From CAWDXG01 sp963822115 (GTDB lineage: Bacteria; Myxococcota_A; Polyangia; Polyangiales; Polyangiaceae): a DNA stretch of 64,000 nucleotides. The stretch lies in NCBI GenBank assembly GCA_963822115.1, contig CAWGGM010000020.1, positions 1,116,001 to 1,180,000 on the forward strand, given 5' to 3'. The position numbers and the translations under genes were made by a program. Below, one piece after another: positions 22,237-29,996 of this stretch; the first letter of the stretch is position 1; each line of letters begins with the position of its first letter. The notes beneath the pieces were generated by a model. That model made no database searches. It was not told where the DNA came from and worked only from the letters and a program-made list of their open reading frames with translations.

Positions 22237-23236
22237 CTACATCCTGACCAGCGCGCTCGCCCAGGAAATGCCCGCGCCGAGCGCGCACATCAGTACTGTC
22301 TGCCCCGGCCTGATGCGGCCGTCGCGTACGCCCTCGTCCAGCGCGATCGGGATCGAGGCGCTCGACGTGTTGCCGTACTGTTCGATGTTGAGCACGAAGC
22401 GATCGAGCGGGATCTTCAGCCGGTTGGCCACCTGCGTGATGATCCGCATGTTGGCCTGGTGCGGCACCACCCAGTCGAACGTCGTCTGCCGTCAGCCCGG
22501 CCGACTCCAGCGCCTCGACCGAGGCGCTGCTCAGGTTCTTCACCGCGACCTTGAAGATGTCCTGACCGATCATGTGCACCTTGTCGCGGTGCTGCTCGAT
22601 GCCCTCGGTCGTGAGCGGCTCCTTGCTGCCCCCGCCGGGGATGTACAGCGACTCGGCGTAGGTCGCGTCGGTGTACAGCCTGGTGGACAGCACCCGGGCC
22701 GGCGTGTCGTTGGACGGCGTGAGCACCGCCGCTCCGGCGCCATCACCGAACAGCACGCAGGTCGTGCGATCTTTCCAGTTGAGCACGCGGGAGAGCAGTT
22801 CGACGCCGACCACCAGCACGTTGTCGTGCATGCCGCTGCGGATGAACTGGTCACCGATCGACATGCTGTAGACAAAGCCCGCGCAGGCGGCGGCCACGTC
22901 GAACGACGGGATCGCGGTTACGCCGAGCTTCTTCTGCAGGAACGCCGCGCAGGCCGGCAGCCGCATGTCGGGGCTGATCGTCCCGACGACGATCATGTCC
23001 AGATCACTCGCCTGCAGGCCCGCCGAGTCGAGTGCGGAGCGCGCTGCGACGAGCGCCATGTCGCTCGCGGCCTCTCCCTCCGCCGCGACGTGACGCTGCT
23101 TGATCCCCGTCCGCTCCGTGATCCACGCGTCCGAGGTGTCGACGATCTTCTCGAGATCGGCGTTGGTCAGGATGCGCTCGGGCGCGTACGCGCCAGTGCC
23201 TGCGATCCGGCTGCCCCGGGACTTGTCGGTGGACAT
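22237..23236 (-). CDS. fabH: 3-oxoacyl-ACP synthase III, with one +1 frameshift
   Basis: Starts fatty acid synthesis by condensing acetyl-CoA with malonyl-ACP. ATG 23236 (MSTDKSRGSRIAGTGAYAPE). The nucleophile Cys lies in VAAACAGFVYSM. The frame then breaks at 22477: GACGACGTTCGACTGG should read D-D-V-D-W, so one extra C is present on the coding strand. Beyond it the protein resumes with VVPHQANMRIITQ (catalytic His) and NIEQYGNTSSAS (catalytic Asn), ending at 22237. Span is 3n+1 bases; repaired length about 332 residues, normal for FabH. Since FabH is expected to be essential, a consensus error is the simplest reading. Confidence 0.9.
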
Positions 23237-23279
23237 CCCGGATTTCGTACGATCTCGCGTCGCGGCCGTCACGAAAAAT

Positions 23280-23308
23280 GGTTCAACCAGATGGAAAATG
23301 GTTGAACC
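23280..23308. promoter_or_regulatory. Inverted repeat GGTTCAACCA...TGGTTGAACC, site 2, upstream of fabH
   Basis: Perfect ten-base arms with a nine-base AT-rich spacer. It lies 43 bases upstream of the fabH start, in the gap where plsX is usually found. The same half-site recurs at 13765-13789. The position suits an operator controlling an internal promoter for fabHDG-acpP-fabF. The binding protein is unknown. Confidence 0.55.
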
Positions 23309-23310
23309 AC

Positions 23311-23333
23311 GCTCGGCCTAATGGCCGACGAGC
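23311..23333 (-). terminator. Hairpin just after rpmF
   Basis: GCTCGGCC (23311-23318), TAAT loop, GGCCGACGAGC (23323-23333), with one bulged C. It starts seven bases after the rpmF stop on the minus strand. No T-run follows, so termination may be partial. Together with the adjacent inverted repeat it suggests fabH has its own promoter. Confidence 0.45.
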
Positions 23334-23339
23334 TGCTGC

Positions 23340-23528
23340 CTACTCGCTCTGCCCCGACTTCAGCACGGCGCGGCCCTTGTAGTACCCGCAGGAGGGGCAC
23401 ACGCGATGCGAAACCATGGGGGCGGAGCAGTTCGGGCAGGGGACGACGTTCGGAGCCGACACCTTGTCGTGCTGGGCCCGGCGCATGTCGCGCTTGCTGC
23501 TGGACTTGCGTCGCTTGGGAACTGCCAC
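23340..23528 (-). CDS. rpmF: Ribosomal protein bL32
   Basis: 62 residues from a GTG start (MAVPKRRKSSSKRDMRRAQH). Component of the 50S subunit. Two Cys pairs (CPNC and CPSC) form the zinc-binding version of the protein. It directly follows the DUF177 gene by four bases, the widespread yceD-rpmF pairing. Confidence 0.96.
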   Translation of the reverse strand: MAVPKRRKSSSKRDMRRAQHDKVSAPNVVPCPNCSAPMVSHRVCPSCGYYKGRAVLKSGQSE

Positions 23529-23532
23529 GGGA

Positions 23533-24198
23533 TCACTCCTTGTTCTGTCTCAGGCGGCTGGCAATCGCAGCCAGCGGGGCAAGGCGGGGATCAATCCGTT
23601 TCGCCTCCTCCTGGTCGCCGGAGGGCGGAGGACTAGCCGGAACATCGCCTCCTGGCAAGTCGGATCGCGTTACGGACATCGGCAGCTCCAGCAGCAGGAA
23701 CTCGCGGACGAAGCTGTCGAGCACCACGCGCTCGCCCGAATAGGTGTCGCGGGCCGCGTCTTCATCGCTCAGCACCGGATCTTCGTCCCAGCCGCTGCCC
23801 CGCTTGCCACCCGCAGTTGGCTTGCCTTTGCGCTTGTGTCCGCGCGGGTGCTCCCTGCGCGCGCCGTGGGGATCCTTGCGGTGGCGGGGAGCATGGCGCT
23901 GCCGCGTGTCCGGCTCGGCGGCCGGCGTGAGCAGCAGGAAGATCTCCGGCTCGAGCGTGACGGGTACCGGCTCCAGGTTGCGGGCGTCCGGAAGCGTCAC
24001 CGGGGCCCGGGCCTGCCCCTGGACGATGACCTCGCGTCCGTTGAGCGTGAGCTCGACCGTCAGCTCGCCGTCGCCGGCAGGCGTGACGTCGGTTCCTTCG
24101 AACGCATGGCGCAACCAGGCCTCGCCGAGCGGCCAGGTGACTTCTTTCGGGCCGCGCTCGAGATCGGCAATCGAGACGCTGAACTGGGAGTGGGACAC
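23533..24198 (-). CDS. DUF177 (YceD-like) protein
   Basis: 221 residues from GTG 24198. The family is almost always encoded next to rpmF and has been linked to 23S rRNA accumulation and ribosome assembly. N-terminal and C-terminal parts fit the family (ELTVELTLNGREVIVQGQARAPVTL; SGERVVLDSFVREFLLLELPMSV). The middle holds a basic insertion of about 35 residues (RHAPRHRKDPHGARREHPRG and following), which makes it longer than usual. First gene of the large minus-strand cluster. Confidence 0.85.
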   Translation of the reverse strand: MSHSQFSVSIADLERGPKEVTWPLGEAWLRHAFEGTDVTPAGDGELTVELTLNGREVIVQGQARAPVTLPDARNLEPVPVTLEPEIFLLLTPAAEPDTRQRHAPRHRKDPHGARREHPRGHKRKGKPTAGGKRGSGWDEDPVLSDEDAARDTYSGERVVLDSFVREFLLLELPMSVTRSDLPGGDVPASPPPSGDQEEAKRIDPRLAPLAAIASRLRQNKE

Positions 24199-24306
24199 GA
24201 GAGCCGCACGCTAGCGCCGGGCCCGGTCCCAGGCAAACGCTGCGCGCCGGCGGGCTTTCCGAGGTTCGTGAACGCGTCCGCCAAACGATGGTAGCGTCCG
24301 CGGCCG

Positions 24307-25668
24307 ATGTCGTCCCGGCTTGTCGCTGACACACGCTGGCGTCGTCTGGCGCTGGCTCTCGGGATCTACGTCTTGGCGACCGGTGTGTACTTCGCGTTCG
24401 CCGCGCGCACCACGCTCACCGACCACACGCCCTGGAACCACTTCGCGCTGCTCGCGCAGTCGTGGCTTCACGGGCGGCTCGACCTGGGGGGCCCGCCGCC
24501 GCCCTACGCGGGCAACAACGACTTCGCGAGCTACCACGGCCATTGGTACATCGTCTTCCCGCCCTTCCCGGCGCTATTGCTGCTGCCGCTCGTAGCGATC
24601 GCCGGCAAGGCGACGCGGGTGCAGGACGGCCAGTTCTTCATCTGGCTGGCAGGCATCGCACCGGCCGTGCTGTTCCTGGCGCTCGAGAAGCTCCGGCGGA
24701 CCGGGCGGTCGCGGCGCAGCACGCCGACCAACGTGGCGCTGTCGCTGCTGCTCGCGTTCGGCACGGTGTACTTCTTCAGTGCCGAGCAGGGCACGGTGTG
24801 GTTTGCCGCGCACATCGTCGGCGCGATGCTGGCCGCGCTGTATCTGCTGTTCGCGCTGGACGCGAGCCAGCCGCTGCTGGCGGGGCTCGCAATCGGACTC
24901 GGCTTCATGACGCGCTCGCCGCTGCTGTTCGCGGTGCCGCTATTCGCGCTCGAGGCGATCCGCGTCTCGCTCCGCTCGCCTGCCGGGATGAAGCACGAGG
25001 TGCTGCACCACGGAGTGCGCGGCGAGCTGGACTCGCCGTGGCGGCGGCTGGACAAGGGCCGGCTGCTCGGGCGCTACGTGCTGTTCGCGATTCCGATCCT
25101 GATCGTGCTCGGCATTGCTTTCCGGCTGAACCAGCTGCGCTTCGGCGACCCGTTCGACTTCGGATACAAATATCTGACCGTTGGCTGGCACGCCCGCATG
25201 CAGAAGTGGGGGCTGTTCAGCTACCACTACCTGGCGAAGAACCTGGGCGTGGTGCTGACGAGCCTGCCGTACATGGCGCATCAGCCCGCTGGCGCGCCGT
25301 TCCAGGTGAACGGCCACGGGCTCGCATTGTGGGTGACCACGCCGCTGTACCTGTGGCTCCTGTGGCCGCGCCGCACGGGCTTTCTGCATTGGGCGCTGTG
25401 GCTGACGGTTGCGGCAGTCGCGGTGCCGACGCTCTTCTACCAGAACACCGGCTGGGAGCAGTTCGGCTACCGCTTCTCCAACGACTATGCGGTGTTCCTG
25501 TTCGCGCTGCTCGCGATCGGCGGTTGCCGTTTCCGCACGCTGTTTACCGCCGCGGCACTGTGGTCGCTCGCGATCAACGCTTTCGGCGCCGCGACCTGGC
25601 ACCGCGCGGGATTCAGAGGCTACTACTACACCGAGCCCAGCCAGAAGGTGCTCTACCAGCCCGACTGA
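24307..25668 (+). CDS. Multi-pass membrane protein, GT-C glycosyltransferase-like
   Basis: 453 residues with about nine or ten hydrophobic segments. The first ends before a periplasmic loop with DHTPWNHFALLAQSWLHGRL and NNDFASYHGHWYIVFPPFPA. This layout (acidic residue in the first loop, then many membrane helices) resembles lipid-linked sugar transferases of the PMT/ArnT type, but no diagnostic motif proves it. A late segment reads YQNTGWEQFGYRFSNDYAVF. ATG 24307. It is divergent from the DUF177 gene by 108 bases. Confidence 0.6.
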   Translation: MSSRLVADTRWRRLALALGIYVLATGVYFAFAARTTLTDHTPWNHFALLAQSWLHGRLDLGGPPPPYAGNNDFASYHGHWYIVFPPFPALLLLPLVAIAGKATRVQDGQFFIWLAGIAPAVLFLALEKLRRTGRSRRSTPTNVALSLLLAFGTVYFFSAEQGTVWFAAHIVGAMLAALYLLFALDASQPLLAGLAIGLGFMTRSPLLFAVPLFALEAIRVSLRSPAGMKHEVLHHGVRGELDSPWRRLDKGRLLGRYVLFAIPILIVLGIAFRLNQLRFGDPFDFGYKYLTVGWHARMQKWGLFSYHYLAKNLGVVLTSLPYMAHQPAGAPFQVNGHGLALWVTTPLYLWLLWPRRTGFLHWALWLTVAAVAVPTLFYQNTGWEQFGYRFSNDYAVFLFALLAIGGCRFRTLFTAAALWSLAINAFGAATWHRAGFRGYYYTEPSQKVLYQPD

Positions 25669-25707
25669 CCCGTGCGCGCCCGCGCGCGCTGTGCAATATC
25701 GATCGCC

Positions 25708-26115
25708 GTGAGCAGTCGACTGCGCGAGCTCATGAAGTCCGGCGTGGTGCCCGCCGAGCGATCCGATGCGATCCGGCGCGTGGCGCGCGGCGCGCCGGAC
25801 GGCGGCCTCGCCGCGCTGCAGGCCGAGATGCTGCACGAGATGGCCGCGTCGCTGGGGCGCGCATCGGAGCGTCTCTCCGGATCGCTCGCCGCTCTGGCGG
25901 AGCTGGGGCGGCACATCGACGAGCTGGAGGCGGGCGACGTGGCGCGCGAGGCCCTGGGCGAAGCGGTCGACGCGTTCAACGAGGAGCGCGCCCGCGCTGA
26001 ACATCTGCTGTGGGAGCTTTCAGTGCAGCGCGAGGCGCTCGGGCTCAACCGTCACGACGAGCTGGCGCGTCACTATCCGCTGCCGCCGCGACGCAAGAAG
26101 CCGCGGCTCACTTGA
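25708..26115 (+). CDS. Hypothetical helical protein
   Basis: 135 residues from GTG 25708 (VSSRLRELMKSGVVPAERSD); an ATG at 25672 in the same frame is also possible. The sequence is almost entirely helical and charged (MLHEMAASLGRASERLSGSL, then ELGRHIDELEAGDVAREALG), ending with basic PPRRKKPRLT. Coiled-coil pairing is plausible. No family recognised. Its 3' end overlaps the convergent lipoprotein gene by eight bases. It follows the membrane protein gene by 39 bases. Confidence 0.5.
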   Translation: MSSRLRELMKSGVVPAERSDAIRRVARGAPDGGLAALQAEMLHEMAASLGRASERLSGSLAALAELGRHIDELEAGDVAREALGEAVDAFNEERARAEHLLWELSVQREALGLNRHDELARHYPLPPRRKKPRLT

Positions 26116-26572
26116 CGCGGAAGTTCTTGATCGACCAGTCGAGCTGCGCCTCGTGGCTCTCCATCTGCTGTCTGGAGCCGCCGGCTTCGAGCAAGAAGAG
26201 CTTTTTCGGCGTCACGTACAGCGTGACGTAGTAGAGGTCGGGCTTGCTCGCCTCGTCGTGCCCGAAGCGCAGTTGCTTGCCCGCCAGGCCGTCGACGTTC
26301 TTCACGTCGCGCTGCTCGAGCAGCGCGTAGCCGCCGCGCTGTCGCATCGAATTTTCGATAGCGCGTGACCAGAAATCGATCGGCCCTTCGGGCTCGTTGT
26401 CGATCTCGCGAACGGCGATCACCAGACCGTCGGCCGTGGTCGCGCGGTAGTCGTAGCCCTGGTCATCCTGGTTCTCGAGCTCGACGAAGCCCTTGGGCGT
26501 CGCAGCGTAGAAGGAGTGACCGCAGCCGCCGAGCAGCAGAGCAGCGGCAAGGAGCAAGATGGTGCGCTTCAT
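26108..26572 (-). CDS. Hypothetical lipoprotein
   Basis: 154 residues with a clear signal and lipobox (MKRTILLLAAALLLGGCGHS). The mature part is mixed alpha/beta (AATPKGFVELENQDDQGYDY, then DGLVIAVREIDNEP; DLYYVTLYVTPKKLFLLEAGG; HEAQLDWSIKNFRVK). This pattern, with a final strand-helix about short-lived increments, is common in small secreted proteins of unknown function. Last of four consecutive minus-strand genes that all encode lipoproteins. Confidence 0.7.
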   Translation of the reverse strand: MKRTILLLAAALLLGGCGHSFYAATPKGFVELENQDDQGYDYRATTADGLVIAVREIDNEPEGPIDFWSRAIENSMRQRGGYALLEQRDVKNVDGLAGKQLRFGHDEASKPDLYYVTLYVTPKKLFLLEAGGSRQQMESHEAQLDWSIKNFRVK

Positions 26573-26583
26573 GGTCGTCCTCC

Positions 26584-27561
26584 TCACAGCCTCAGGAGCT
26601 TGCCGAGACCCAGGTTCTGGAGCCAGGGGAAAGGCAGTCTCACGGTCGAGTTCACGTGATCGACCGATCGTGCGCTGAACTGGATGGTGATGGTCGAAAA
26701 CTGCACCAGCTCGTGCAAAAGCTTGAGCTTGCCCTTCATGCGTTCGATCTCGTCGGTGACGCGGGCCAGCTCGCGTTCCACCTCGAGCGCGTCCTTGACC
26801 GATTTTGCCTGCTTCAGCAGGGCCGCCAGGCGATCGCGCACCGCTTCGGCATTCTTCAGCCGGATCTGCAGGTCGCGGTACTGCGCCGTCACGTCTTCCA
26901 CGCTCACGTTGCGATGCAGCACGTCGCCGAGCTTCATCATAGCTGCCAGCGCGCCCTGGAACTTCCCCGCCGGGACGCGCACCGTGATCGAGCGGTCGTC
27001 GCGACGGACCAGATAGCCGCCTGCGTTTTCGGCGATCTTCTCGGTGCGGTCGAGCGACTTCTTCGTCTCGAATACCGCCATCGTCAGGTCGGCCCGGTAG
27101 ATGAGCAGCGGCGAGGCGATGGCCGCTGCTTCGGGGGGCCTGGCGCTGCCGGTGACCACGCCGTGGTGTTGTGGCGGTGCGGGCGGCGGCGGGGTCGCGT
27201 CGGTTTCCTTCTTGGCCGGCATGGCACGGCCAGGCGGCGGGGCAGGAGCCGGCGCGTTCTGCGCGATGGGCTCCTTGTCGATCGCAGGCGACGACTCCAC
27301 TTCGTCGTCCGCGAACTCGGCGGCGCCGCTGCTGGAGGTGGTCAGCGCTGCCTCTGGCTCCATCGGAGCGCCAGCGCTGGCCCCCGTGCTCTCGGCGCGA
27401 TAGCGCGCTTCCCCGCCGTAGGCCTGCGACGGGGCCGCGGCTTTCATCGCGCTGCCGCCGCAGCCGACAGACAGCAGAGCTAGCAGAGCCAGCAGGAACA
27501 ACACCGGAAGCGGCCCCGTCCCGGCGAAGAGCCGGCGGGCCGCGGTGTGCAGTCGGGTCAT
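26584..27561 (-). CDS. DUF4349-type lipoprotein
   Basis: 325 residues. ATG 27561 has GGGAGG upstream on the coding strand. Signal peptide with lipobox LLSVGCGG. A Pro/Ala-rich linker covers about residues 40-155. The DUF4349-like domain follows: LIYRADLTMAVFETKKSLDR, NAGGYLVRRDDRSITVRVPA, then a long coiled coil (LQIRLKNAEAVRDRLAALLK). Family members are usually membrane-anchored envelope proteins. This one appears lipid-anchored and lacks a final membrane helix. Function unknown; it is followed by another lipoprotein gene after 11 bases. Confidence 0.78.
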   Translation of the reverse strand: MTRLHTAARRLFAGTGPLPVLFLLALLALLSVGCGGSAMKAAAPSQAYGGEARYRAESTGASAGAPMEPEAALTTSSSGAAEFADDEVESSPAIDKEPIAQNAPAPAPPPGRAMPAKKETDATPPPPAPPQHHGVVTGSARPPEAAAIASPLLIYRADLTMAVFETKKSLDRTEKIAENAGGYLVRRDDRSITVRVPAGKFQGALAAMMKLGDVLHRNVSVEDVTAQYRDLQIRLKNAEAVRDRLAALLKQAKSVKDALEVERELARVTDEIERMKGKLKLLHELVQFSTITIQFSARSVDHVNSTVRLPFPWLQNLGLGKLLRL

Positions 27562-27634
27562 CAGGCCTCCCAGCGCCAAACGCAACCAGCGCTGGAGACC
27601 TTACACCACCCGTGGGTGGGTGGGATGCCACTTG

Positions 27635-28480
27635 CTACTTGCGGCGGATCACGACCTTCTTGATCGCGGGCGGGTTGACCGCGCGGTCGCCGCGGACGGG
27701 CACGCTGGCCAGCGCGTCGATGACCTTGTCCGGCTTGCACATGCCGAAGATCGTGTAGCCCCCGTCCAGGTGCTTGGCCGCGCCGTCCATGATGAAGAAC
27801 TGCTGGCCGTTGGTGTTCGGCCCGCGGTTCGCCATGCACAGCTGTCCCTCGGTGTCGTGCGTGGCGCCCTTCCAGATCTCGTCCGGGATGACGTAGCCGG
27901 GTTCGCCGGTGCCATTGCCCGCGGGATCGCCGCCCTGGATCATGAAGCCCTTGATGATGCGGTGGAACGTCGTGCCGTCGTAGGCCGGCTTCTTCACCCA
28001 CTTCTTGCCGTCGGGCGTCTTCCAGGGGCGGATGCCGCGCGCCAGGCCGACGAAATTGGCAACCGTGATGGGCGCGCGCTTGTCGTACAGCGTGCAGGTC
28101 AGCTTGCCCTTGGCCGTGACGATGTCGGCGACCAGCTGCCCCTTGCCCTTCAGCCCCTTGGTCGCGTCGGCCAGCGTGAACTTTCCGTGCAGCGGATCGT
28201 CCGGGCTGACGGGCACCTTGGCGACGGGGGGCGCCACGTCGTGCGAGTCCTTGTTCTCGACCGGCAGCGACTTGGCGAGCTTGGAGTGTCCGGACTGCTC
28301 GAGGTCGCTCTTCTTCGAGGCGTTCGACTTGAATCCGGGCTGGGCCGCTGGCTTGTCCTGCGTGGTCTTCGTGGAAGTGGACTCGGCCTTGATGGGTTCG
28401 GGAGGCGCCTTCTGGCAGGCGGCCAGCGCCAGCACCGTGGACGCAGCCAGCGTCAGTCGGAAGGTGCTCGGAAGGGTCAT
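27635..28480 (-). CDS. Lipoprotein cyclophilin-type peptidyl-prolyl isomerase
   Basis: 281 residues. Signal and lipobox LALAACQK, a Lys/Ser-rich linker to about residue 105, then the cyclophilin domain: YDGTTFHRIIKGFMIQGGDP (catalytic Arg in FHR), CMANRGPNTNGQQFFI and LDGGYTIFG. It should assist folding of proline-containing proteins at the outer membrane or periplasm. Its neighbours on the same strand are also lipoproteins. Confidence 0.9.
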   Translation of the reverse strand: MTLPSTFRLTLAASTVLALAACQKAPPEPIKAESTSTKTTQDKPAAQPGFKSNASKKSDLEQSGHSKLAKSLPVENKDSHDVAPPVAKVPVSPDDPLHGKFTLADATKGLKGKGQLVADIVTAKGKLTCTLYDKRAPITVANFVGLARGIRPWKTPDGKKWVKKPAYDGTTFHRIIKGFMIQGGDPAGNGTGEPGYVIPDEIWKGATHDTEGQLCMANRGPNTNGQQFFIMDGAAKHLDGGYTIFGMCKPDKVIDALASVPVRGDRAVNPPAIKKVVIRRK

Positions 28481-28492
28481 CGGGTCTCCTTG

Positions 28493-28518
28493 TCGTTGAT
28501 CACGGTCGTTGATCACGG
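28493..28518. repeat. Tandem 13-base duplication between two lipoprotein genes
   Basis: TCGTTGATCACGG occurs twice in direct succession (28493-28505 and 28506-28518). The second copy includes the stop codon of the DUF192 lipoprotein gene. A recent slippage duplication is likely. Confidence 0.7.
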
Positions 28519-29163
28519 CTCGATCTTGACCTTCTGGCCGGCCTTCACGCTGTGGGACCGGGCCCAGCCGGCGTTGAGCTCGAGCACGTGCGCCGCGGGA
28601 CACGGCACGCTGCGCGAGGCGTCGTTGAGCGTCGGCACCTGCTCGAGGATCCCCTCGATTGTCCCGTCGCGGGCGATGAAGAGCATGTCGAGCGGGATGC
28701 ACGTGTTGTGCATCCAGAACCGGCGGATATCGTCGTTGTTCCAGGAAAACAGCATGCCCTGGTCGTCTGGCATGTGCGTGCGGTACATCAGCCCGCGCTC
28801 GCGCGACTCCGGCGTGCGCGCCAGCTCCACCGCCGCGCGCGGCTTGCCCGGCGCATCGACGAAGGTCACGTAGCCGTGGGGCAGCTCCGGGGGCGACGCG
28901 AGCGGATCCTTCGGGCAGTCCTTGGCGCTGGCGGGATGCGCGATGGGCGGAGACTGCTCCGGGGTTGGCACAACGCACTCGTGCGTCGCGGGCTTGGCGC
29001 TGGCCACCTGTGGAGCGGCGGCGGCCGTCGCTGCCTGCGCGGTCTTCTGCGTGGTCGCTGCCTGCGCGGTCTTCGCGGCGGGCTCGGCGTGAGGGTGTCC
29101 GGTACGCCCGCAGGCTGTGCCGAAGAGCAGAGGAGCAATCAGAAACACAACGGTTCCGCGCAT
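28513..29163 (-). CDS. DUF192 lipoprotein
   Basis: 216 residues. Signal with lipobox LLFGTACG, an Ala/Thr-rich linker, then a DUF192 domain: AAVELARTPESRERGLMYRT, GMLFSWNNDDIRRFWMHNT, CIPLDMLFIARDG. The domain is widespread and uncharacterised. First gene of a four-gene lipoprotein run on the minus strand. A palindrome (TGACAC-TC-GTGTCA) lies 82 bases upstream of its start. Confidence 0.82.
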   Translation of the reverse strand: MRGTVVFLIAPLLFGTACGRTGHPHAEPAAKTAQAATTQKTAQAATAAAAPQVASAKPATHECVVPTPEQSPPIAHPASAKDCPKDPLASPPELPHGYVTFVDAPGKPRAAVELARTPESRERGLMYRTHMPDDQGMLFSWNNDDIRRFWMHNTCIPLDMLFIARDGTIEGILEQVPTLNDASRSVPCPAAHVLELNAGWARSHSVKAGQKVKIEP

Positions 29164-29244
29164 CCGGGCCCTCTACCCGGACCGGGCGCGGTCGGCAACC
29201 GGCTCGCTGCGGGGGCCGCTCCGCGCGGTCACTGTGGTCGTTCC

Positions 29245-29258
29245 GTGACACTCGTGTC
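29245..29258. promoter_or_regulatory. Palindrome TGACACTCGTGTCA in a divergent promoter region
   Basis: Six-base arms with a two-base centre, followed by another GTGTCA half-site at 29268-29273. It lies between the DUF192 gene (start 29163) and the divergent lipoprotein gene (start 29433). A possible operator; binding protein unknown. Confidence 0.4.
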
Positions 29259-29321
29259 AGCCAGGTTGTGTCAGCTTCCTCACGACTCGGCTTTCCTGGC
29301 GGGATTTCCGCCACAAAAGCG

Positions 29322-29337
29322 TGGCACGCAGTCTGCA
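29322..29337 (+). promoter_or_regulatory. Candidate sigma-54 (-24/-12) promoter
   Basis: TGGCACGCAGTCTGCA matches the TGGCACG-N4-TTGCA consensus with one mismatch. The -24 GG and -12 GC have the required spacing. It lies about 95 bases upstream of the lipoprotein start at 29433, on the same strand. The match is by eye and could arise by chance in GC-rich DNA. Confidence 0.5.
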
Positions 29338-29432
29338 TCGCGCGAGGCATGCTTCTTCCGGGGCTTGGTCCGGGGCACCTCCCAGCGAGATACGTGCGCT
29401 GGAGGCCTGCCGTCCGGTATGCTGCTGCCATC

Positions 29433-29996
29433 ATGACTTATCGGGGGTCTTTCCTTCTGGTAGCGCTGCTGATCGCCGGCTGTGGCGGCAGCGTCACGGG
29501 CGCGACGACCTCGACCGGCGGTTCCGGCGGCAGCGCCGGCGGCGGCGGAACGGGGGGCACGGTCATCCACGTCGATGCCGGGCCCGACGCACAGCCCGAT
29601 TCGGGCTTCGATTCGGGGCCCGACGCGCCCTGGGACGTGGTGAGCGACTACGTCGATCCGCCCTGTCCCGATGCGACGCCGCCGCCCATCACCGAGGAGT
29701 GCGACCTGTTCGCCAACCCGACCACCTGCCCGAGCGGTGAGGCCTGCTACCCGTACGTGCAGCACCCTTCGGGGCCGTGCCAGCCCGAGCAGTACGGCAC
29801 CATGTGCGCGCCGGAAGGCCACGGGACGCAGGGCACTCCCTGCGGCGGCGGCGACTGCGCTGGCGGCTTCGTGTGCGTGATCACCGGCGCCGGCGACCAG
29901 TGCGTGCAGCTCTGCCACCTCAAGGGTCCTAGCGGCTGTCCTTCCGGGCTGGTCTGTGTGCCCATCGATTCCGACGGATACGGCGGATGCTACTGA
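29433..29996 (+). CDS. Cys-rich lipoprotein
   Basis: 187 residues. Signal with lipobox LLIAGCGG, a Gly/Ser/Thr tether, an acidic Asp/Pro segment, then a C-terminal half with about twelve Cys in pairs (NPTTCPSGEACYPYVQHPSG; GGGDCAGGFVCVI; GCPSGLVCVPID). It should be a disulfide-rich surface lipoprotein. No function known. The next gene overlaps it by ten bases, so the two are translationally coupled. Confidence 0.75.
   Translation: MTYRGSFLLVALLIAGCGGSVTGATTSTGGSGGSAGGGGTGGTVIHVDAGPDAQPDSGFDSGPDAPWDVVSDYVDPPCPDATPPPITEECDLFANPTTCPSGEACYPYVQHPSGPCQPEQYGTMCAPEGHGTQGTPCGGGDCAGGFVCVITGAGDQCVQLCHLKGPSGCPSGLVCVPIDSDGYGGCY

Noticed and set aside
22470..22490. Programmed +1 frameshift in fabH
   Set aside because: No known slippery motif or stimulatory element, and FabH is not known to be made this way. 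A consensus error is simpler; the point is kept as a finding because the same context recurs.
27545..28873. 442-codon plus-strand frame opposite the lipoprotein run
   Set aside because: The minus strand encodes the cyclophilin and DUF192 proteins; the plus frame has no motif.
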